This document shows, piece after piece, positions 45,347 through 53,860 of a DNA stretch of 64,000 nt. The number at the start of each line of letters is the position of its first letter. Position 1 is the stretch's first letter. Both the position numbers and the translations under genes were made by a program. Source of the DNA: Streptomyces sp. A1136 (GTDB lineage: Bacteria > Actinomycetota > Actinomycetes > Streptomycetales > Streptomycetaceae); the NCBI RefSeq assembly GCF_004795055.1, contig NZ_SSBJ01000028.1:1-64000 (forward strand). The letters are read 5' to 3'. The notes under the pieces are model-generated. The model searched no databases. It was not told the origin of the DNA and was given only the letters and a program-made list of their open reading frames with translations.

Positions 45347-46318
45347 ATGGGCACGGCGACGCGGGTACCGCAGCGCGATGAGGTGGAGGCCGCACCCGAG
45401 GTGGAGGGCGAGGAGCTGTCCGCCGAGGAGGCGTGGTCGACGCTGCGCCGCTACGGCGGCTGGAGCCTCCTGCGGGACTCGTTCATCCGGTTCCGCTACG
45501 CCGACGGATTCAGCCACTCCAGGGCGCTCGCCCTCCAGACGGTCCTGTCGATCGTCCCGCTCGCCATCGCGCTCATCGGCCTGTCGGGCGTGCTGCACAC
45601 CGAGGGCATCGGGCGGGTGGCGGAGCTGACGATCCGCCGGCTGGCGAGCGGGCCGAGCCAGGACGTCGTGGACGACGCGCTGGCGCGCAGCCACCACCGG
45701 GCCGGGGACGGCAGTCAGGTCGCCCTCTGGCTCGGCCTGCTGTTCTCCGTGGTGAACGTGACCACGAGCCTGTGCCAGGTCGAGCGCGGGGCCAACCGCA
45801 TATACGGGACGGAACGCGACCGGCCGTTCCTGGCCAAGTACACCCGCGGGCTGGTGATGTCCGTGCTGGCCGGGCTGCCCCTGGGGCTCAGCTTCGCGGT
45901 CACCGTGCTCGGGGCGGAGCTGAGCCGGGCCGTGGCGGAGGTCTACCACCTCGGCCCCGGCACGGTGCACGTGTGGGACCTGCTGCGCCGGCCGATCGGC
46001 ATCCTGTTGGCGATCCTCGCCACCAGCGCCATCTTCCGCCTCTCCCCCCGCCGCACCCAGCCCGGCTACACCTGGCTGGCCTTCGGCGCCGCCGTGTACC
46101 TGGTGCTCTGGCTGGTCGCGACGTGGGGGTTGAGCCTGTACGTCGGGGCGGGCGGCTCCTTCGCCACCGTGTACGGGCCACTCAGCGCGTTCGTCTCGCT
46201 GCTGTTGTGGTCCTACCTCACCTCGATGGCCCTCTTCCTGGGCCTGGCGTTCGCCGCCCAGCTGGAGGCCGTGAGGGCCGGGGTGGCCGAACCGGTCACC
46301 GAGGACCCCGGCGTCTGA
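45347..46318 (+). CDS. YihY/BrkB-family inner membrane protein
   Basis: A 323-residue polytopic protein with FIRFRYADGFSHSRALALQTVLSIVPLAIAL, the family's amphipathic start. Hydrophobic segments continue to about residue 310. TSLCQVERGANRIYGTERDRPFLAKY and SAFVSLLLWSYLTSMALFLGLAFAAQ are typical. The YihY family is of unproven function (it was once miscalled RNase BN). It lies 43 bases after the lipid phosphatase/kinase gene and 64 before another PAP2 gene, suggesting an envelope lipid operon. Confidence 0.88.
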   Translation: MGTATRVPQRDEVEAAPEVEGEELSAEEAWSTLRRYGGWSLLRDSFIRFRYADGFSHSRALALQTVLSIVPLAIALIGLSGVLHTEGIGRVAELTIRRLASGPSQDVVDDALARSHHRAGDGSQVALWLGLLFSVVNVTTSLCQVERGANRIYGTERDRPFLAKYTRGLVMSVLAGLPLGLSFAVTVLGAELSRAVAEVYHLGPGTVHVWDLLRRPIGILLAILATSAIFRLSPRRTQPGYTWLAFGAAVYLVLWLVATWGLSLYVGAGGSFATVYGPLSAFVSLLLWSYLTSMALFLGLAFAAQLEAVRAGVAEPVTEDPGV

Positions 46319-46382
46319 CACCGTGCCCTTCGTCGGGCACGACGGCAGACCCGAAGAACCACCGAGAGGAAGCACGAAGACC

Positions 46383-47255
46383 ATGTCACGAAGCTCCACC
46401 CGACCACGGCGGGCCGTGGGCCGCCTCATGTCCGACCGCTTCGGCCCCGACGCGCGGTTCGGTGTGCGGCTGGTCACGACGGTGGCCGCCACCGCGCTGG
46501 CGTCCGTGCCCTTCGCGGTCGCCCTGGTGCTGGTGGAGTCCCGGTGGGCGCCGTTGCACCGGCTGGACCAGGGCACGGCCGAGCGGCTGCACCGTACGGC
46601 GCTGGGGCACCCCGCCTGGGTGCGGGTGCTCGACTTCCTCACGCACGTGGTCTGGGACCCGGTGACCATGCGTCTGCTGGTCGCGGCGCTCGTGGTGTGG
46701 CTCCTGGTGCGCGGGGCGGTACGGCTGGCGATCTGGGCGACGGTCACCGCGACCGCCGGCGGTCTGCTGGGGCTGCTGGTGAAGAACGTGGTCGAGCGGA
46801 CCCGACCCCACCTGCCGGACCCCGTCTCACAGGCGCCCGGGTTCTCCTTCCCCTCCGGTCACGCCATGACGGCCACCACATCCTGCGCCGTACTGCTGAT
46901 GGCCCTGCTGCCACTGGTGCCGCGTGCCTGGCGTCCGCTCCCGTGGGCCCTCGCGGTGGTCTCGGTCATCGGCGTGGGCTACACGCGCGTGGCCCTGGGG
47001 GTGCACTGGGTCAGCGACGTGGTGGGGGGCTGGCTGCTCGGTCTGGCCGTGGTCACGGCGACCACCTTGGCCTTCGAGGCCTGGCGGACGGATGTCGGGC
47101 GCGACCGGACCACGCCCGCGCAGGGTTTGGAGCCGGAGATCGTGGCCGAGCGGCCCGAACCGCCGGCCGGCTCGACGGATGGCCGAAATCATTCGTCGGG
47201 TTCACCGCGCATACCTCAGGACCAGCCGGGGCAATGCGACAAGAACACGGGGTGA
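46383..47255 (+). CDS. PAP2-family membrane phosphatase
   Basis: A 290-residue PAP2 phosphatase with all three motifs: KNVVERTRPHLPD, FSFPSGHAMTATT and TRVALGVHWVSDVVGG. About five or six membrane segments precede a charged C-terminal tail (from about 230) rich in Pro, Glu and Gly. Substrates are lipid phosphates or undecaprenyl pyrophosphate at the outer face of the membrane. ATG 46383 is chosen with AGAGGAAG upstream. It follows YihY closely. Confidence 0.88.
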   Translation: MSRSSTRPRRAVGRLMSDRFGPDARFGVRLVTTVAATALASVPFAVALVLVESRWAPLHRLDQGTAERLHRTALGHPAWVRVLDFLTHVVWDPVTMRLLVAALVVWLLVRGAVRLAIWATVTATAGGLLGLLVKNVVERTRPHLPDPVSQAPGFSFPSGHAMTATTSCAVLLMALLPLVPRAWRPLPWALAVVSVIGVGYTRVALGVHWVSDVVGGWLLGLAVVTATTLAFEAWRTDVGRDRTTPAQGLEPEIVAERPEPPAGSTDGRNHSSGSPRIPQDQPGQCDKNTG

Positions 47256-47527
47256 GTTCTAGCGGATGCACCCCTTCCCCTGGTCGACGACCCGAACGAG
47301 GATCATGTGCGGTCGGAACTACTACGTCCGCTTCGTTGACCAGGCACGCCTACCCGATGAGGATCCATGCACTCCCGCCACTACACCCCCTACCCGCACC
47401 CGATATGGAGATGCGGTGAAGGTTCCGGCCCCGGCGCGTCCCCGGAGCCCGCCGACTCCAGGGAGGGCGTCCACCGTTACACCCGGCCCGGGCCGGCCGG
47501 CAGGGCGGGCGGAGGAGCGCTGGTCCG

Positions 47528-48769
47528 TTGAAGTTCCGGATCGGCCGCCCCGGCAGTGCACCAGACGGACAGCCCGCGCAAGAAGGCCCGTACTCCCCCG
47601 TACCCGGTGAGGCGGCGTCGCCGCCCCCACAAGCGCCCCTGTCCGATCACGAGATACACCTGATCAAGACGTCGGCGTCGGTGGTCGCGCCCGTGGCCGA
47701 AGAGATGACGGTCTACTTCTACGCGATCCTCTTCGCCCGGTACCCCGAGGTGCGGCCCATGTTCCCGCCCGGGATGGACGCCCAGCGCGGTCGCCTCCTG
47801 CGCGCGCTCCTGCACATCGTGGACGTGGTCGACGACCCCGAGAACCTGGTCCGCTTCTGTGGCCACCTCGGCCGCGACCACCGCAAGTTCGGCACCCTCG
47901 CCGCGCACTTCCCGGCGGTGGGCGAGTGCCTCCTGGCCTCCCTGGCCCGTTACGCGGGGCCGGCCTGGACACAGGACATCGCCGACGCGTGGACCAAGGC
48001 GTACGGCGTGGTCTCCCAGGTCATGATCGGCGCCGCCGAGGAGGACGAGGCCCTGCGCCCCGCCGTCTGGCCCGCCACGGTGGTACACCGCGTCGCGCGC
48101 GGACACGGCATCGCCGAGATCACCGTGCGCCCCCACATGCCCTACGACTACCAGGCCGGCCAGTACGTGAGCATGGAGACGCCGTGGTGGCCGAAGCTGT
48201 GGCGCTACTACTCCCCCGCCAACGCGCCCCGCGTGGACGGCACGCTCACCTTCCACGTCCGCGCGGTGCCCGGCGGCGCGGTCAGCAACGCGCTGGTGCA
48301 CCGGGCCGCGGTCGGCGACGTACTGCGACTGGGCCCCCCGATGGGCGACATGGTGCTGGACGCGGCGGTCCACACCGACCTGCTCTGCGTCGCCGGCGGT
48401 ACGGGCCTCGCCCCGATCCGCGCCCTCATCGAGGAGGTGGCCCGGCGCGGGGGACGCCATCAGGTGGACCTGTTCCTCGGCGCCCGTACCGGGGCCGAGC
48501 TGTACGGGGTGGACGCCATGCTGCGGCTGGCCCAGAAGCACCACTGGCTGACCCTCCGGGGCGCGGTCTCCCACGAGCACATCCCCGGCATCCGGGGGTC
48601 GCTGCCGCAGGTGCTGGCCGAGTACGGGCCGTGGTACCAGCACGACGTGTTCATCAGCGGACCGGCACCGATGGTGGCATCCGCCGGCGAGATGCTGACC
48701 CGCCACGGTACCTTGCCCGACCGCATCCATCACGACCCCTTCGAGACGCCCGTCCTGTCCGCTCGCTGA
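47528..48769 (+). CDS. Flavohemoprotein (globin plus FAD/NAD(P) reductase)
   Basis: A 413-residue protein. Globin domain at about 38-175: Tyr in TVYFYAILFARYPE (B10 region) and proximal His118 in GRDHRKFG. Reductase domain at about 182-400: FAD motif RYYS (226-229) and NAD(P) motif CVAGGTGLAPIRAL. Such proteins oxidise nitric oxide to nitrate (NO dioxygenase) or handle oxygen. The start appears to be TTG 47528, after GGAGGAG at rather long spacing; the first 37 residues are a proline-rich extension not usual for Hmp, so a later start cannot be excluded, though none with ATG/GTG is placed before the globin. Confidence 0.88.
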   Translation: MKFRIGRPGSAPDGQPAQEGPYSPVPGEAASPPPQAPLSDHEIHLIKTSASVVAPVAEEMTVYFYAILFARYPEVRPMFPPGMDAQRGRLLRALLHIVDVVDDPENLVRFCGHLGRDHRKFGTLAAHFPAVGECLLASLARYAGPAWTQDIADAWTKAYGVVSQVMIGAAEEDEALRPAVWPATVVHRVARGHGIAEITVRPHMPYDYQAGQYVSMETPWWPKLWRYYSPANAPRVDGTLTFHVRAVPGGAVSNALVHRAAVGDVLRLGPPMGDMVLDAAVHTDLLCVAGGTGLAPIRALIEEVARRGGRHQVDLFLGARTGAELYGVDAMLRLAQKHHWLTLRGAVSHEHIPGIRGSLPQVLAEYGPWYQHDVFISGPAPMVASAGEMLTRHGTLPDRIHHDPFETPVLSAR

Positions 48770-48805
48770 ACCGCTTCCCCCGTTCCCCTCCCCAGGAGAA
48801 GTCCC

Positions 48806-49423
48806 GTGATCTTCCCTCCACCGTCTTTCGGTTCGGCCGGTGAGCACCGGCTCCAGCAGCAACTGGGTACGGCCGAGCGCGCCGCCCGCTTCTACGACCA
48901 GCAGGTGCGTCCCCACCTCACGTCCGAGATGCGGGAGTTCATCGGCCGCCAGATCATGGTCTTCCTGGCCACCGCCGACTCCCACGGGGAATGCGACGCC
49001 AGTTTCCGTGCCGGGCCGCCCGGATTCGTCCACGTCATCGACGAGCGCACGCTCGCCTATCCCGAGTTCCGCGGCAACGGCGTGCTCGCCAGCGCGGGCA
49101 ACATGAGCGAGAACCCCCACCTGGGCATGCTCTTCGTGGACTTCACCCACCACCACGTGGGACTCCACGTCAACGGCGTCGCCCGGCTCTGCGACGACGC
49201 GGAACTGCGTCGCGTCCACCCCGGCCTGCCCACCGACGTCGCGCCCGGACGCAGCCCCCACCTGTGGGTCCACCTCACGGTCGAAGAGGCGTACATCCAC
49301 TGCTCGAAGTACATACCCCACCTGGAACCGGCCCCCCGCCCCGCCGGGCACGACCCGGCCCGACCCAAGGACGCGGAGTACTTCACCAAGCCCCGCACGC
49401 CGATGTGGTCGAGCCTGTCGTGA
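48806..49423 (+). CDS. Pyridoxamine 5'-phosphate oxidase-fold protein
   Basis: A 205-residue FMN-binding split-barrel protein: REFIGRQIMVFLATADSHGECDASF and VHVIDERTLAYPEFRGNGVLAS are typical of PNPOx-like 'pyridoxamine 5'-phosphate oxidase family' proteins, not of true PdxH. AGGAGAAG precedes GTG 48806, which lies 36 bases after the flavohemoprotein stop, so the pair is likely co-transcribed. Such genes are often found with flavohemoglobin-type reductases, suggesting shared redox or nitrosative stress duty; that is inference. Confidence 0.85.
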   Translation: MIFPPPSFGSAGEHRLQQQLGTAERAARFYDQQVRPHLTSEMREFIGRQIMVFLATADSHGECDASFRAGPPGFVHVIDERTLAYPEFRGNGVLASAGNMSENPHLGMLFVDFTHHHVGLHVNGVARLCDDAELRRVHPGLPTDVAPGRSPHLWVHLTVEEAYIHCSKYIPHLEPAPRPAGHDPARPKDAEYFTKPRTPMWSSLS

Positions 49424-49424
49424 A

Positions 49425-49454
49425 CGGGACGGCGCGTGGGCCGGGCCCGTCCCG
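49425..49454 (+). terminator. Terminator candidate after the PNPOx-fold gene
   Basis: CGGGACGG (49425-49432) pairs with CCGTCCCG (49447-49454) around a 14-base loop, immediately after the stop codon. Confidence 0.5.
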
Positions 49455-49526
49455 GCCCTCGCGCGCGGCGTGGGGGCACGGCGCTCCGGGGCGCATGCAC
49501 CCGGGCCTGAGGGGCACCAGCACGCT

Positions 49527-50399
49527 GTGACATCGACTCCGCACACCGAAGGGCGCCGTCGGCCGACCCCCGCCGCGGCGATCGCGGCGCGTTCCCGCGG
49601 CGCGCTGCGCGGTACGGCCGTACGGCTCTGGCACGACAACGTCGCCGACTCCGCGGCGGCCCTCACCTACTACGGCCTGCTCGCGCTGCTGCCCGCGCTC
49701 GTGGTCGCCGTCTCCCTGGTGGGGCTGCTCGGGGACGCGACGCGGCAGCGCCTCGTCTCGGATCTCACCTCCTACGCCCCTCCGCAGTCCGCCCAGGTGC
49801 TCCAGGACGCGCTGAACGGCCTCTCGGCGGCGCACACCTCCGTATGGACCCTGGCCTTCGGCGGCGTGGTGAGCGCGCTGTGGTCCGCCTGTAGTTATCT
49901 CGCCGTGTTCCGTCGCGCCCTGCACACGATGCACCGCGTCCCCGACACCCGACCACCGCTGCGCGCGGCGCACACGCTGGTCATCACCGCGTCCCTGCTC
50001 CTGCTGCTCCTCGTCGTCGGCGCCGTGGGTCTGGTCGCCTCCGGTCCGCTCGCCCACCGGCTCGCCACGGCCGCCGGAGTCGACGTGGGGAGCCTGACCG
50101 TCCTGCGTTGGCCGGTCCTCCTCGGTGTGGTCACGCTGCTGATCCTGATCCTCTTCCGTACCGGACCGACGGGAACCCGCGGCACCCGGCGCGGACTGCC
50201 GGGCGGTGTGCTGGCGGCGGTCCTGTGGCTCGGCGCGTCATTGGTCTTCACCCTCTACACGCAGTTGAACACCTACGGCCGGCTCTACGGCTCCCTGGCG
50301 GGGGTCATCGTCTTCGTGGTCTGGCTGTGGTTCGCCAATCTGGCGCTGCTGGCGGGGGCCCAGTTCAACCGGGAGCTGGCGCGGGGCCGCGCCGGGTGA
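49527..50399 (+). CDS. YihY/BrkB-family inner membrane protein, second copy
   Basis: A 290-residue relative of the protein at 45347. It starts with a basic cytoplasmic segment, then VADSAAALTYYGLLALLPALVVAVSLVGLLG, the family hallmark. Further segments follow, and TYGRLYGSLAGVIVFVVWLWFANLALLAGAQFNRE ends it. The function is unknown. GTG 49527 lies after GAGGGG at long spacing. The two YihY copies 4 kb apart differ widely, so they are not a recent duplication. Confidence 0.87.
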   Translation: MTSTPHTEGRRRPTPAAAIAARSRGALRGTAVRLWHDNVADSAAALTYYGLLALLPALVVAVSLVGLLGDATRQRLVSDLTSYAPPQSAQVLQDALNGLSAAHTSVWTLAFGGVVSALWSACSYLAVFRRALHTMHRVPDTRPPLRAAHTLVITASLLLLLLVVGAVGLVASGPLAHRLATAAGVDVGSLTVLRWPVLLGVVTLLILILFRTGPTGTRGTRRGLPGGVLAAVLWLGASLVFTLYTQLNTYGRLYGSLAGVIVFVVWLWFANLALLAGAQFNRELARGRAG

Positions 50400-50516
50400 G
50401 GGTCCGGGGCCGGACGGGGCGGCGGCCGTCGGGGCCGCACGAACATCCGCCTGCCGACCGCCCGTTCGGACGTAGGGTGTCCCGTGATCGTTCCCGTCTC
50501 CAGGAAGGCGTGTCAC

Positions 50517-50996
50517 GTGGCTGAGAACAGCGCTCCGGCCGAGGTGGTCTGCGACCCGGTCGGCCGGGTCGTCGGCGGCCGGACCGAGGTCCACGACGAC
50601 GCCTGGGAGGACGTGTCGGCGGTGATCCGGCTGGACGGACGGTTCGGACCGGAGGCACTCGCCGGGCTCGACTCCTTCTCGCACCTGGAGGTCGTCTACC
50701 ACTTCGACCGGGTCGCGCCCGACAAGGTCGAGGCCGGGGCCCGGCACCCGCGCGGCAACACCGACTGGCCGCTGGTCGGCATCTTCGCCCAGCGCGGCAA
50801 GAACCGCCCCAACCGGCTCGGGGTGTCCCGCTGCCGGCTGCTGAGCGTCGAGGGGCTCGACATCCACGTGCGGGGTCTCGACGCGGTGGACGGCACGCCC
50901 GTGCTCGACGTCAAGCCCTACATGGACGAGTTCGGCCCCCGGGGCGCCACCCGCCAACCGGCCTGGGCGACGGAGATCATGCGCCGGTACTACTGA
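50517..50996 (+). CDS. TrmO-family (YaeB/UPF0066) SAM-dependent tRNA methyltransferase-like protein
   Basis: A 159-residue TrmO-like barrel: VCDPVGRVVGGRTEVHDD opens it, and AGLDSFSHLEVVYHFDRV, HPRGNTDWPLVGIFAQRGKNRPNRLGVSRC and LDVKPYMDEF are the conserved motifs. E. coli TrmO methylates N6-threonylcarbamoyladenosine at tRNA position 37. This short form matches the core domain. AGGAAGG 8 bases before GTG 50517 fixes the start. The substrate in actinobacteria is not proven. Confidence 0.87.
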   Translation: MAENSAPAEVVCDPVGRVVGGRTEVHDDAWEDVSAVIRLDGRFGPEALAGLDSFSHLEVVYHFDRVAPDKVEAGARHPRGNTDWPLVGIFAQRGKNRPNRLGVSRCRLLSVEGLDIHVRGLDAVDGTPVLDVKPYMDEFGPRGATRQPAWATEIMRRYY

Positions 50997-51036
50997 CGGG
51001 CGAGGCCGGTCCCGCCGAGGGACGAAGCCGGTCCCG

Positions 51037-51984
51037 TCAGCGGGCGGGGGTGCGTTCCACCACGAGGCGGACCGTGGCGATCGTGAGGTCCGGGTCGTGG
51101 AGCTGGACGTAGTGGTCGCTGCCGGTGGCGAGCAGGTGCGGGGTCTGTGGCGCCAGTTCGACCAGTGACCGCTGTGCCTTGGGCCAGGCCGCCTCCAGCC
51201 GGGCCAGGAGCTCCTTCGACATCGTGGCGGGCGCGGCGAACGGCCGCGTCTTGCTGAGGACCGCGAGCGGGACGCGCGGCAGCGGGCCGGCCCGCTCGAC
51301 GGCCGTCACCGCCCCGTCGAGGTCGACCTGTTCGAACGCCGGATCGCCGTCATAGGGGGTGCCCGGCCGGCGCAGTGCGCTCACGTACTCGGACCAGGAG
51401 GCGCCCAGTTCCCGTCTCAGGGCCGGGGCGAGGGCGTCGACGAGGACGAGGCCGCGGGCCCGGTCCGGGTGCCGCTTCGCGTACAGCAGGGTGATCAGGC
51501 CTCCGTAGGAGTGGCCCACCAGGACGTACGGTCCGGGGACCTTCCCCACCGTCAGGACGCGGTCGAGGTCGCGGACCGCGTCCGGGAGTTCGCGGACGCC
51601 GGTCACCGGGCTGCTGCGGGTGGTGAGCGTCGGCGGATCGGTGTAGCGGAGGGTGCCGGGCCTGTCGTACAGGCACACCCTGGTGAACGCCGCCACGCCG
51701 GGGAAGACGGCCGGCGCCCCGGGCACGGGCGGAGCGGTGTCGGTCAGGGTCCAGCTGTCGGACGATTCATGCAGGCCCGACACCAGGACGACGGTGGGCG
51801 TACCCGTGCCCCGGCAGCGCAGGTACACGGTGTGCCCGCCGCCGACGTCGACGTGTCGAACGGTGTCGCCCCCGTCGGCGGAAGGCACGGGGGCTGGCGG
51901 CCGGGCGGTGGCGGCCGGCCCCGCGCAGAGGGTCAGCGCGACGGTGACCGCCGCCAGGACGGCGGAGCGGGGACGTCGTCGCAC
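51037..51984 (-). CDS. Secreted alpha/beta hydrolase
   Basis: A 315-residue hydrolase with a signal peptide (about 1-27, RRRPRSAVLAAVTVALTLC). The catalytic serine is in LVGHSYGGLITLLYA, an acid follows in LVLVDALAP or a later strand, and His is in the region TGSDHYVQLHDPDL. Substrate is unknown; such enzymes are usually esterases or lipases. A Cys in RCRGTG and another in RVCLYD may form a disulfide. It is transcribed towards the TrmO gene and lies downstream of the monooxygenase gene on the same strand. Confidence 0.86.
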   Translation of the reverse strand: MRRRPRSAVLAAVTVALTLCAGPAATARPPAPVPSADGGDTVRHVDVGGGHTVYLRCRGTGTPTVVLVSGLHESSDSWTLTDTAPPVPGAPAVFPGVAAFTRVCLYDRPGTLRYTDPPTLTTRSSPVTGVRELPDAVRDLDRVLTVGKVPGPYVLVGHSYGGLITLLYAKRHPDRARGLVLVDALAPALRRELGASWSEYVSALRRPGTPYDGDPAFEQVDLDGAVTAVERAGPLPRVPLAVLSKTRPFAAPATMSKELLARLEAAWPKAQRSLVELAPQTPHLLATGSDHYVQLHDPDLTIATVRLVVERTPAR

Positions 51985-52036
51985 GTGGGCCTCCTTCCGG
52001 GCCGGGTGCGGCCGGACCGGACCAGGTCCGGCCGGC

Positions 52037-53671
52037 CTACGGGGCGAAGACGCGGGAGAGGTACGAGCCCAGACCGGGTCCGGACGGAGGACACAGACGG
52101 GCCCCCAGGTAGCCGTCGGGCCGCACGACGAAGGCGGCGGGCGCCTCCCCCACCCCGTACGACCGGGCGAATTCGCCTTCCGAGTCGCGGTAGACGGGGA
52201 AGGGGGCCGCCCTGCCCGCGTCGGTGCGGGCGAGCACCGCGCAGATGTTCACCCGGTCCGGCGCCAACTCGTGCACGACCGCGGTGACATGCGCGAGATC
52301 GGGCACGTCCGGTCCCGGGCCGTAGAGCACCAGGGTGTGTTCCCGGCCGCGCAGCACGTCGAACAGGCGCAGCGGATACGTCGCGATGGCGGAGAGGAGG
52401 CCACCGCAGTCGGGCGCGCGGTCCCCCGGCCGCGGGCCGGTGCCGGCGTCGGGCCCCGCCGGCTGCACCAGGGGGCTGTCCGGGTAGCCCACGAGCAGTT
52501 GCGCCTCGCGCCGCATCACGGTCATCGGGTCACCGCGGTCGGCGTGGACGCCCTCGGCGGCGTGGCGGACGGTGCGCCCGACGACCTCCTCGCCGACCGG
52601 TCGGCGCTCCGCGTCGTAGCTCGCGGGCAGCTCCGGGTCGGCGGCGCCCTCGACGGCCAGGGCGAGCTTCCAGGCCAGGTTCCAGGCGTCCTGGATACCG
52701 GTGTTCATGCCCTGCGCGCCGGTCGGCGGATGGATGTGCGCGGCGTCCCCGGCGACGAAGACCCGGTCCCGGCCGTACCGGTTCACCAAGCGGTGGCTGA
52801 TCCGGAACACGGAGGACCAGCGCAGCGCGGACGCGGTGGTGGGCCGCGGCGACAGCCGGTCCAGCACGTCCTGCACGTGCGTCAGCCCGGGCGCCCGGCC
52901 GCCCTCCAGGCCGTGCGCCACCTCGCCGCCGCCGGGGTGCCCCGAGGTGGACAGCTCCGGCGGCACCAGCATGGACACGCGGTAGCGGTGTTCGCCCGGC
53001 AGCGGGATGCACACCAGGATGTCGTCCACGGCGCCGTCGGGGCTCCGGTGCTCGCTGCGCACCCCGTACCCGTAGGGCATGTCCCAGTCGACCTCCACGT
53101 CGGCCAACATGTACTCGTCGGGCAGGGCGCCCCCCTCGAAGGTCAGCCCGAGGCCCTTGCGCACGACGCTGTGCGCGCCGTCGCAGCCGACGAGGAAGCG
53201 CGTGCGGATCTCCTCCTCGCCCCGGGGCGTGCGCAGCAGGCTGGTCACGCCCGTGGCGTCCTGGGTGAAGGAGACCAGTTCGGTCTCGCGTTCGATCGCG
53301 GTCCCGAACCGGTTCAGGTACTCCTCCAGGATGCGCTCGGTCTCGTACTGCGGCAGGGCGGCGAAGCCGTACGGCACCTCGGGGGGCAGCGCCAACTCGA
53401 TGCGGGCCTTGGCGACGCCGTTCTCGTAGACGAGCTGCCCGCGCATCGGTACGGCGACGTCGAGGACGGCCTGGACGAGGCCCATCCGGTCCCAGAGCTC
53501 CAGGGTGCGGGGCTGGATGCCGACGGCCTTCGCGTAGGGGAGCCTGGCCGGGAGCCGGTCGACGACGCGGCACGAAGTCCCTCGGCGACGGAGTTCGGCG
53601 GCGGCCGACAGGCCGACCGGCCCGGCTCCCGCCACCAGGACGTCCGCGGGGGCCGCGTCGTGGTGCGCCAT
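52037..53671 (-). CDS. FAD-dependent aromatic monooxygenase (PheA/TfdB type)
   Basis: A 544-residue flavoprotein hydroxylase. FAD dinucleotide fold: DVLVAGAGPVGLSAAAELRRRG. DG motif: RFLVGCDGAHSVVRKGLG. GD motif: VFVAGDAAHIHPPTGAQGMN. A thioredoxin-like C-terminal domain (about 400-540) completes the phenol hydroxylase layout. It uses NAD(P)H and oxygen to hydroxylate aromatic substrates; in streptomycetes similar enzymes modify polyketides or detoxify aromatics such as rifampicin. CGGGAG precedes the ATG. No biosynthetic cluster is visible around it. Confidence 0.9.
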   Translation of the reverse strand: MAHHDAAPADVLVAGAGPVGLSAAAELRRRGTSCRVVDRLPARLPYAKAVGIQPRTLELWDRMGLVQAVLDVAVPMRGQLVYENGVAKARIELALPPEVPYGFAALPQYETERILEEYLNRFGTAIERETELVSFTQDATGVTSLLRTPRGEEEIRTRFLVGCDGAHSVVRKGLGLTFEGGALPDEYMLADVEVDWDMPYGYGVRSEHRSPDGAVDDILVCIPLPGEHRYRVSMLVPPELSTSGHPGGGEVAHGLEGGRAPGLTHVQDVLDRLSPRPTTASALRWSSVFRISHRLVNRYGRDRVFVAGDAAHIHPPTGAQGMNTGIQDAWNLAWKLALAVEGAADPELPASYDAERRPVGEEVVGRTVRHAAEGVHADRGDPMTVMRREAQLLVGYPDSPLVQPAGPDAGTGPRPGDRAPDCGGLLSAIATYPLRLFDVLRGREHTLVLYGPGPDVPDLAHVTAVVHELAPDRVNICAVLARTDAGRAAPFPVYRDSEGEFARSYGVGEAPAAFVVRPDGYLGARLCPPSGPGLGSYLSRVFAP

Positions 53672-53860
53672 GGCGTTCTCCCGGGGGTGTGGTCCGCCAC
53701 GAAGGGTGCACCTCCATGGTGGCCCGGCCGCCCCGGACCGGCCATCGCACGGCCGGCGCCCCGCGTGCCCAGGGCGGTGGGGGCCCGGGCCGCGGGGTCG
53801 GGGCCGCCGGGTCGGGCGGCGCCGTGGCGGCGGTCCGGGCTCGGCCGCCCGGCCGGCTGC

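Noticed and set aside
47266..47527. A small gene in the gap before the flavohemoprotein
   Set aside because: Several short frames exist, but none has both a ribosome-binding site and coding-like codon use. Nothing recognisable is seen; the gap is 272 bases.
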